A DNA stretch of 64,000 nt from Elusimicrobium simillimum (GTDB lineage: Bacteria; Elusimicrobiota; Elusimicrobia; Elusimicrobiales; Elusimicrobiaceae): NCBI RefSeq assembly GCF_049639735.1, contig NZ_JBEVVA010000003.1:1302001-1366000 (forward strand), written 5' to 3'. The stretch's first letter is position 1. Every line of letters starts with the position of its first letter. Below the pieces are notes generated by a model, which was not told where the DNA came from, did not search any database, and was given only the letters and a program-made list of their open reading frames with translations. Positions 58,653-64,000 of the stretch are shown here, piece after piece. The position numbers and the translations under genes were made by a program.

Positions 58653-59138
58653 ATGAAAAAGGGTTTTACATTAATTGAGTTATTAGTAGTTGTTCTTATC
58701 ATAGGCATTTTGGCCGCAATCGCTTTACCGCAATATACAAAAGCGGTGGAAAAGTCACGCGCGGCGGAAGCGCTGTTAATAGGCAAGGCAATAAAAGACG
58801 CCCAGGAAAGATACTACCTGGCCAACAACACCTACGCCGTAAGCACCGACGACCTTGACCTGGGCTTTACCACCACGCAGCCAAACACTAAAGACGCAGT
58901 GCTTACAAAAAACTTTAGGTATATTTTCGGCGCCGGCGCAACCGCGCAATCTCATGTATGGGTATCAAGATTAAACACAACCGACGCATACCACTTTAAT
59001 ATGTATTACACAAACACTCCCACAAAAGCTAATGTGGATAAGGTTGAATGCTCCGGCAATACCGCTAAAGCTAAAGAAATTTGCAAGGCTGTAGGTTTTA
59101 CAAAAGAAGAAACCGGCGGCAGCTTCATACGTCCGTAA
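58653..59138 (+). CDS. pilE: Type IV major-pilin-like protein
   Basis: A 161-residue type IVa pilin. The leader MKKG is cut before FTLIELLVVVLIIGILAAIALPQY, with Glu5 and the long hydrophobic helix. The helix continues as TKAVEKSRAAEALLIGKAIKDAQERYYLANN, the pattern shared by the many pilin paralogues of Elusimicrobia. The C-terminal domain has two cysteines (VECSG and EICKAV) for the D-loop disulfide. GGAGG lies nine bases before the ATG. It forms pilus filaments for twitching, adhesion or DNA uptake. Confidence 0.9.
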   Translation: MKKGFTLIELLVVVLIIGILAAIALPQYTKAVEKSRAAEALLIGKAIKDAQERYYLANNTYAVSTDDLDLGFTTTQPNTKDAVLTKNFRYIFGAGATAQSHVWVSRLNTTDAYHFNMYYTNTPTKANVDKVECSGNTAKAKEICKAVGFTKEETGGSFIRP

Positions 59139-59176
59139 ACGTCCCCAGCAAACTACAGCACGGTATTTTTTGCTTA

Positions 59177-59222
59177 TTAAACCTGCGCTATAATAATGTT
59201 ATAACGCAGGTTTAAATTTATC
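59177..59222 (+). terminator. Long hairpin after the pilin gene
   Basis: TTAAACCTGCG (59177-59187) pairs with CGCAGGTTTAA (59205-59215), with TATAA/TTATA pairing inside. A weak T content follows (ATTTATC), so it may be a terminator or a stability hairpin. Confidence 0.6.
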
Positions 59223-59251
59223 ATTGCAAAGCCGTTTAACGTGTTAATAGA

Positions 59252-59386
59252 AAATATGTTTTAGCAAAACAAACAAGAGCCTCTTTACTTTATAAAAGTG
59301 TTTTGCAAAAGCGAGGCAAGCCTGCCGAGCGTATCAATAAGTAAATATGTTTTAGCAAAACTCTTTACTTTATAAAAGTGTTTTGC
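59252..59386. repeat. Direct repeats flanking a copy of module R
   Basis: AATATGTTTTAGCAAAAC plus CTCTTTACTTTATAAAAG recur at 59252-59305 and 59343-59386. Module R (59307-59341) lies between them. The second copy can fold as TTTTAGCAAAAC...GTTTTGCTAAAA. This looks like an insertion or a local duplication next to the tRNA gene. Confidence 0.65.
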
Positions 59387-59424
59387 TAAAATATATGTGT
59401 AGTAAACAGTAAACACCAATTTAT

Positions 59425-59496
59425 TCCTCGGTAGCTCAATGGTGGAGCATTCGACTGTTAATCGAAGGGTTGCTGGTTCGAGTCCAGCCCGGGGAG
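59425..59496 (+). tRNA. tRNA-Asn (GTT)
   Basis: A complete cloverleaf: acceptor TCCTCGG (59425-59431) with CCGGGGA (59489-59495), D arm GCTC...GAGC, anticodon stem TTCGA-CTGTTAA-TCGAA with anticodon GTT, T arm GCTGG-TTCGAGT-CCAGC, discriminator G. CCA is not encoded. It reads Asn codons AAC/AAU. A prophage end lies directly downstream, and tRNA genes are common phage integration sites. Confidence 0.97.
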
Positions 59497-59552
59497 CACT
59501 TTAACCGTCTGAGCTGTGCTAGTAACTGTGCTAGTTAAACGCAGACAAAAAC

Positions 59553-59594
59553 ATTAAAAAAGACCTTACACAAAATTGTGCAAGGTCTTTTTTC
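59553..59594. terminator. Bidirectional terminator between tRNA and prophage
   Basis: AAAAAAGACCTT, CACAA and their complements TTGTG, AAGGTCTTTTTT form a long stem with one bulged pair (59554-59592). It ends the phage late transcript (minus) and may end tRNA transcription. Confidence 0.88.
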
Positions 59595-59607
59595 TTAGAC
59601 GTATAAA

Positions 59608-60159
59608 CTATTTAAAATAGACAGCAAAACTCACACCTATACTTTTGGGCTTAATAAACAAACCAGCCGCAGCATTGTTTAAACCAATATCCGTTAAACG
59701 CATATCAGCAAAAGCAAAAGGCTCAATCTTCTCATTGTCGCTCAAATTAAAGCTTACGCCGCCCCCTGCGCCAAACCTGTTCCAATATGCCAGCCGTGCG
59801 CCTAGCCCCACGTTTACGTCTTTACCTGCCAGGAAGAACGCCCCGGGGGTAAGGGTAAAACCCTTATTTGTTACATCCGTCTCAGCTTCGCCGTCTAAGT
59901 TTACACGCACCGCCGCTTTCCCCTCAGAGGGTAAATATGAAACATTTTGTTTTATTTTCTCCTCTCCGGTAATTTTGTTAGTTACGCGCTGCGTAACAAT
60001 AACTTTATTGTCTTTAACAACAGTCTCGTGCTTTATATTATCCGGCAGCACGGCAGGCGTGCCTGGGGACTGCAGGTTTTTAAGCCACAGCTGCAGGCCC
60101 AGGTACACGCACAATGCCGCAAGGACAATGCTTAACAGTCTATACAGACGGTTTAACAT
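59608..60159 (-). CDS. Prophage membrane-anchored protein
   Basis: A 183-residue protein with an N-terminal hydrophobic segment (LLSIVLAALCVYLGLQLWL) and a periplasmic part that turns beta-rich and glycine-rich (GLGARLAYWNRFGAGGGVSFNL), ending in FAVYFK with terminal aromatic residues. It overlaps the holin-like gene by 20 bases and closes the lysis cassette. Position suggests a spanin-like or other lysis accessory factor, or a cargo gene; no family is recognised. Confidence 0.6.
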   Translation of the reverse strand: MLNRLYRLLSIVLAALCVYLGLQLWLKNLQSPGTPAVLPDNIKHETVVKDNKVIVTQRVTNKITGEEKIKQNVSYLPSEGKAAVRVNLDGEAETDVTNKGFTLTPGAFFLAGKDVNVGLGARLAYWNRFGAGGGVSFNLSDNEKIEPFAFADMRLTDIGLNNAAAGLFIKPKSIGVSFAVYFK

Positions 60160-60481
60160 TATCTATAGCACCCCCCGCTTTTTTAACTATCTTTGGATTT
60201 ATCGCTTTTAACGCCTTAAAGCAGCTTTGCTGCATACCTAAGGTTAACAGCCCTAAGAGTAAGCTGGGAAATATCCAATTTACAGCCTTGGAAAATACCC
60301 CCAGTTCTACAAAGGCCAGCCACGCAAGGCAGCCTAAAAGTATGCTTACCACAAAGGCGCGTAAGCTTTTCTTCCAGGTATCTTTATTGACACTGTCAAT
60401 AAAATCCTGTAAACCTACTGAGGCTAACGCAGCAAAAAACATTGCCACAAAAAGCCCAATTCCTATCAATATTACGCTCAT
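60140..60481 (-). CDS. Putative phage holin
   Basis: A 113-residue protein with three hydrophobic segments (about 3-22, 42-62 and 68-85) and a basic C-terminus (KALKAINPKIVKKAGGA). Size, topology and its place right after the lysozyme gene (ATGA overlap) fit a holin that opens the inner membrane to release the endolysin. Holins vary widely in sequence, so this rests on context. Confidence 0.6.
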   Translation of the reverse strand: MSVILIGIGLFVAMFFAALASVGLQDFIDSVNKDTWKKSLRAFVVSILLGCLAWLAFVELGVFSKAVNWIFPSLLLGLLTLGMQQSCFKALKAINPKIVKKAGGAIDNVKPSV

Positions 60482-60963
60482 TTTATTTCTCCTGTTCTCA
60501 TTATTTTTGACAACTTTTCAGCGCGTGGACCAACTTGCTGCTTCCACACACTGTCTAACATCTCTGCCGCCGCCTGCTCATAGCGGCCTACGGCAAGCGC
60601 AGCAAACATCTTTTTAAAGCCCGCAAGCTTAGGCTTACCCATGTTAAAACACATACTTACCAGCACATACTGTCGCTCTGAATCCAAATTATCAAAGCCA
60701 ACATAGTCTGAGCCGCCGGGAAACAAATCTTTTACATCACGCACAGCCGCGTTAATATCATTGGTTAACATCAGGTCTATTTCATCAGGTCTAAACCCGT
60801 TATCTTCCAAATTACGGCCAACGCCGCCCGTAAGTTTCCCTTTTATTGTTTTTTTATTAGGCCCTATAGTTACGCCGTCCGCGTCGTCATACGGCTTTAC
60901 GCGTATTGCTTCTTCTTCCTTTAAACGTCTTTTAATTTCCTGCATATACATTTTTGTTGTCAT
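60478..60963 (-). CDS. Phage lysozyme (GH24 endolysin)
   Basis: A 161-residue T4-type lysozyme that cuts the peptidoglycan glycan strand. The catalytic region reads EEEAIRVKPYDDADGVTIG (Glu18 as acid, Asp in DDADG) and KLTGGVGRNLEDNG; FNMGKPKLAGFKKMFAALAVGRYEQAAAEMLDSVWKQQVGPRAEKLS matches the C-terminal half. The stretch PNKKTIKG between the two halves of the usual GxLTIGxGxN motif is an insertion, or a duplicated TIG segment. The ATG at 60963 is chosen for spacing from AAAGGTGG; ATG 60972 and GTG 60978 are alternatives. Confidence 0.85.
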   Translation of the reverse strand: MTTKMYMQEIKRRLKEEEAIRVKPYDDADGVTIGPNKKTIKGKLTGGVGRNLEDNGFRPDEIDLMLTNDINAAVRDVKDLFPGGSDYVGFDNLDSERQYVLVSMCFNMGKPKLAGFKKMFAALAVGRYEQAAAEMLDSVWKQQVGPRAEKLSKIMRTGEIK

Positions 60964-60981
60964 AATTATCATACCCACCTT

Positions 60982-61356
60982 TTACTTTGGAATTTTACCA
61001 CTGCCCCAATAACCCAAAAGAATAGCACCCAGCAGCACAACCCACTGCAAAGCTGTGTTGAAAAACTTTTCTTTAGTGTCCTCAATGGGCTTCATAGACT
61101 TTTTCATAATAGCCATGTCCGTAAGCAACCCTGGCTTGCCGTTACCATACAGCGCACCCTCGTGTTTTTTGACAGTCTCTGCAATCTCACTATCCTTAGA
61201 CTGCAGGTTGTTTACGTCTTTTTTTATAACCACAATGTCTGTTTTTACAAGGCTTACATCACCCTGTAAAGCGTCTAATTTTTTATTTATATTTTGCAGG
61301 TTATCTATAACCAGCCGGGTGGCCCGGCCCATGTCAGTGCGTTTTTCGTCACCCAT
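60982..61356 (-). CDS. Prophage coiled-coil protein with C-terminal membrane helix
   Basis: A 124-residue protein. Residues 10-70 form a coiled coil (LVIDNLQNINKKLDALQGDVSLVKTDIVVIKKDVNNLQ), and residues 98-118 form one membrane segment (FFNTALQWVVLLGAILLGYWG). The layout resembles XhlA-like haemolysin-type proteins that assist phage lysis. Its ATG overlaps the stop of the upstream gene by one base. Confidence 0.65.
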   Translation of the reverse strand: MGDEKRTDMGRATRLVIDNLQNINKKLDALQGDVSLVKTDIVVIKKDVNNLQSKDSEIAETVKKHEGALYGNGKPGLLTDMAIMKKSMKPIEDTKEKFFNTALQWVVLLGAILLGYWGSGKIPK

Positions 61357-61805
61357 TAGGCCACCTCACTGTCTGCAGCTTCAACCATTACGTTTTCTTC
61401 TTTCCTTAATGTTTCGGCCTGGGCAGCCAAAGTTTCTATTTCTTGCACACGCGCCCACACCTTTTCGGGCACTTGTAGCCCAACCTCGTACATGCTTATA
61501 AAAATATCCCTTACCGGGCGCGGCAGGCTATACTCAACCTCTAGCGCTTCTATTTTTTCTAGAGGAGTAGGTTCAACTACAGGCGCGGCAGGCTCTGTGC
61601 CCTCTATATAATAAATACCGTCATTACGCCAGTTATAACCAGGCATTATTTTTTTATCGGTAGATTTTATAATCAGCTTCTCTATCTGCCTACTTGTTAC
61701 TTCTGTCATTTCTGCCGCAGAAACAATTTCAACCTCACTCTCTCCAGGTCGGCCAACAATCAAAATATTGCCGTCAAATTCGCCATAAAATACTATTTCA
61801 CTCAT
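61356..61805 (-). CDS. Prophage protein next to the tail fibre, unknown
   Basis: A 149-residue acidic protein. The N-terminal half is beta-rich (MSEIVFYGEFDGNILIVGRPGES, NWRNDGIYYIEG), followed by a proline linker (EPAAPVVEPTPLE) and a C-terminal helix. Its size and place after the tail fibre suit a tail-fibre assembly or chaperone protein, but no signature is seen. It overlaps the fibre gene by four bases (ATGA). Confidence 0.55.
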   Translation of the reverse strand: MSEIVFYGEFDGNILIVGRPGESEVEIVSAAEMTEVTSRQIEKLIIKSTDKKIMPGYNWRNDGIYYIEGTEPAAPVVEPTPLEKIEALEVEYSLPRPVRDIFISMYEVGLQVPEKVWARVQEIETLAAQAETLRKEENVMVEAADSEVA

Positions 61806-64000
61806 ATTACCTCTCCTTTCGCATAAACAAATCTAAAAGAAACTGGCGTTACCCCACCGTAACCAACCTTTAACACCTGCCCCTTATCAACATCAATATC
61901 AGTTGCTGTTGTTCTACCTGTAGTCGCTATTTCTGGCTGCTTATTAAGCACAAGAGTGGATAATGTGTTATCCGTAAACGTTTGCATATCCACACCTTGG
62001 TTAGAAGACGTAGTGGTAAACTTAAGGTTAAATTTTCCTTTCGCTGGCGCAATATATGTACTTCCACTAGCACCCAGAGTTAAGGTTGTGGATTTTTCAC
62101 TCGGGGCACTCCAAGAAGTAATTTCTTTCTTATCCTGTCTTCCCAGGATGTCAACAATAGAAAACGGGGTCAGCGCGGTAACATTGCCGGAAGAATCCCT
62201 GTCCACACATAATACTACGGCAATTACATCAGCGCCTATAACGCCGCTGCCGCCAACATATCTAATTTTATTGTCTTTAGGGCTGTACCAAAATGCGGAA
62301 AGCGCGGCCGCTGGCTGCTCGTCCGCAACAAAGAAGCCATTATCAGCGCCTTCTATCAGCCCTTTACCCGCAGCGTTTATACCAACAAAAGCACGGCTTC
62401 TGGCAGCAGCATAACTTTGCGTTATATTCGCCGGGACAGTATATACCGAAGTTATTTTAGTACCGTCAGCTGCCCTGCCTTGCGGCCATAAAAGTTTAAG
62501 CCCAGCTTTTATGGTAAGCACATTACCCTCAATAGAATATATACCGTCAGGCGCGGCCAATATGCCGCACGATAACATAGCTGTATTAACCAGGTCCACA
62601 TCAGCTTTTGCGTTAAAAAGCGCTTTCCCGGTATCAGATAAGTTAGACAAATCTTTATTTGCCAAAGCACTAAATTTACCCTCACCCGCTGCAGATAAGT
62701 TGGACAAATCCTTATTAGCGCCGTTTATCTTGCTCTCCCCGGCCACAGACAAGTTAGACAAATCTTTATTTGCTTTATCTGCAGTAGCCGCAGCTATAGC
62801 ACTTTCCAGCGCGGCCGTCTTAACATCTACTTGCGCTGCAGTATAATAATTAGCCAGTGTTACTATGTCCACTTTCCCGGCCAGACGCTCGTAAATATCC
62901 TCCGGCAGTGAGCCCATTTTGCCTATCGGGTTCCATATCCCCAGCGTTTCATTCCACACGTAAATATAGTTATCAACGCCTACTAAATACGCGTCTTCTT
63001 TAGTACCCACAGGGTGCGCAGCTGACAGTTCTTCCGGCGTATCATAATGCGGCGCCTTTAAAGACGTCACTCCGCCCGGGTCACCCTTTTCGCCCTTAGG
63101 CCCCGCCGGGCCTATATCACTTTCAAACTCCCAGGAGTTCGGGCTTGCGGGTACAAAAACACCGCCCACAATTTGCCCTATATAAACGCCTGTATAAAGG
63201 CCCCATTCACTACCTGTGTATTTGTAGTTAAACTGAAAGTCTTTATTAAAAAATATTTTCCCGTCTTCAGTGGTTTGGGGGAAGCCGTGCCCGCCGTCTT
63301 GTTTAAATATTTCTGTCTTAAGCCTGTAATCTTGCATTAAGTAAACGTACCCGCCCTCAACATAATTCACAATCTTATCTGTTAAACGCAGTATTGTATC
63401 CTTAGGTATTCCGGCTTCAAACCCTTGCGCCATAGTCGCGTACAAATCGCCTTTTAAGGAAAATTCCACATCACCAGGCACCACAGCATATACAGCCAGT
63501 TCATAAACGTGCCAGCCGTTATTTACAACGTTTGTAGGGTCCCACGCTTTACCTATGGCTGTATTAGCCAGTATTCTTATGGCGTACGGGCCTGCAGGCA
63601 GCGCAACATTCGTCATATCAATTCTTCTTCTGATATATGGGTAGTCCTCGCCCTCAAAAGTTTTAACAGTGTTCCATGTTACCCCGTTATCAGGTGAAAC
63701 TTGAACAAGAATAGAACGCGCTGCATAGTCTGTACTTTGTTGAAATTCTATAGCTGTTACCGGGTACATAATATTTTTTTGTCCCAAATACGCCGTACCC
63801 GCTGCGGCCGCGCCCAGCTGCTTGCTTATCCAGGTATTTAAAATTGTCCAAACACCGTCAAACCCTTGCGCAAGATAGTCCGCATTATCGTAGAACTCCC
63901 CGCTGGAAATAGCGTTAGCCAACGTTGCAATATTAGTTTCATGTTCATTATCATGCTTAAGTTCTACCGCGCCGGAAATAACGCACTGCCTTCTTTGGTT
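61802..64000 (-). CDS. Phage tail fibre-like protein (partial, runs off window)
   Basis: At least 732 codons. The reading frame stays open to the window edge at 64000 with no ATG; the only in-window start would be a TTG at 63922 without a Shine-Dalgarno, so the true start lies outside. Residues near the middle hold a short collagen-like run (GPAGPKGEKGDPG), then LVGVDNYIYVWNETLGIWNPIG, a typical fibre segment. Three KDLSNLS repeats, spaced 18-22 residues, follow, a pattern known from fibre shafts. The C-terminal 200 residues form the likely receptor-binding tip. It heads a tight lysis cassette. Confidence 0.8.
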   Translation of the reverse strand, partial: NQRRQCVISGAVELKHDNEHETNIATLANAISSGEFYDNADYLAQGFDGVWTILNTWISKQLGAAAAGTAYLGQKNIMYPVTAIEFQQSTDYAARSILVQVSPDNGVTWNTVKTFEGEDYPYIRRRIDMTNVALPAGPYAIRILANTAIGKAWDPTNVVNNGWHVYELAVYAVVPGDVEFSLKGDLYATMAQGFEAGIPKDTILRLTDKIVNYVEGGYVYLMQDYRLKTEIFKQDGGHGFPQTTEDGKIFFNKDFQFNYKYTGSEWGLYTGVYIGQIVGGVFVPASPNSWEFESDIGPAGPKGEKGDPGGVTSLKAPHYDTPEELSAAHPVGTKEDAYLVGVDNYIYVWNETLGIWNPIGKMGSLPEDIYERLAGKVDIVTLANYYTAAQVDVKTAALESAIAAATADKANKDLSNLSVAGESKINGANKDLSNLSAAGEGKFSALANKDLSNLSDTGKALFNAKADVDLVNTAMLSCGILAAPDGIYSIEGNVLTIKAGLKLLWPQGRAADGTKITSVYTVPANITQSYAAARSRAFVGINAAGKGLIEGADNGFFVADEQPAAALSAFWYSPKDNKIRYVGGSGVIGADVIAVVLCVDRDSSGNVTALTPFSIVDILGRQDKKEITSWSAPSEKSTTLTLGASGSTYIAPAKGKFNLKFTTTSSNQGVDMQTFTDNTLSTLVLNKQPEIATTGRTTATDIDVDKGQVLKVGYGGVTPVSFRFVYAKGEVI

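Noticed and set aside
59497..59607. Exact phage attachment core
   Set aside because: A core would need the second copy at the other prophage end, which is outside the window; the short TGTGCTAGT repeats near 59516-59537 are too close together to be attL/attR.
63844..63922. TTG at 63922 as true start of the tail fibre gene
   Set aside because: The frame stays open to the window edge and the TTG has no ribosome-binding site, so the gene is treated as partial.

Overview
The window looks like a chromosome segment of a Gram-negative anaerobe related to Elusimicrobium (phylum Elusimicrobiota). This is inferred from gene content: a type IV pilin of the short-leader kind with the AVEKSRAAEA-type helix, outer-membrane and lipoprotein genes, an EptA-like lipid A modifier, and a fermentative set (peptide uptake, alanine dehydrogenase, uronate catabolism). 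No rRNA is present to confirm it.

Layout. 1-1807: edge of a mobile element (DUF5681 protein, ParB-domain DNA methyltransferase). 1924-11900: an AT-rich accessory island resembling a defence island. It holds an unknown protein, a lipoprotein, an EVE-domain protein, a stand-alone HsdR_N-type nuclease, a membrane protein with a PH-like domain, a dual-specificity phosphatase next to a RloC/PrrC-like zinc-hook ATPase, and on the other strand two tiny coupled ORFs, a HEPN-motif protein and a membrane coiled-coil protein. 11992-13906: a frameshifted MFS exporter and a MarR regulator. 14064-26825: mostly housekeeping and envelope genes, namely an outer-membrane barrel, a MerR-controlled flavoprotein/SDR/phosphoesterase operon, a nuclease, PAP2 plus EptA-like enzymes, a copper ATPase with a fused CopZ and a divergent HxlR regulator, and an AsmA-like protein. 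26886-28433: ilvE and a HIT protein.

28574-40739 is a hexuronate catabolism locus. kduI-kduD stand apart. kdgA-kdgK-uxuA-uxuB-uxaC-exuT form one strand-coherent operon. uxaB-uxaA are divergent from it across a palindromic control region. Together they would take up glucuronate and galacturonate and convert them, through fructuronate/tagaturonate, mannonate/altronate and KDG, to KDPG and then pyruvate plus glyceraldehyde 3-phosphate. 41116-50238: ald, a POT peptide transporter, an organophosphate antiporter, a Na/Pi cotransporter and small lipoproteins. 50574-56637: groES-groEL, a PP2C phosphatase with a Ser/Thr kinase, and rpmE. 57260-59138: two prepilins and an OmpA-like lipoprotein. 59425-59496: tRNA-Asn(GTT), followed by the lysis and tail end of a prophage running off the right edge.

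The intergenic spaces carry several dispersed structured repeats. The most striking is a family of long hairpins (about 30560, 40772, 44203, 50399). They share a loop core while their stems differ in sequence but stay self-complementary, with paired compensatory changes. Other points of note are the in-frame copA-copZ fusion that keeps an internal ribosome-binding site, the phosphatase/RloC-like gene pair, a G6-tract frameshift in the MFS gene, and an unexplained structured region at 56880-57180.
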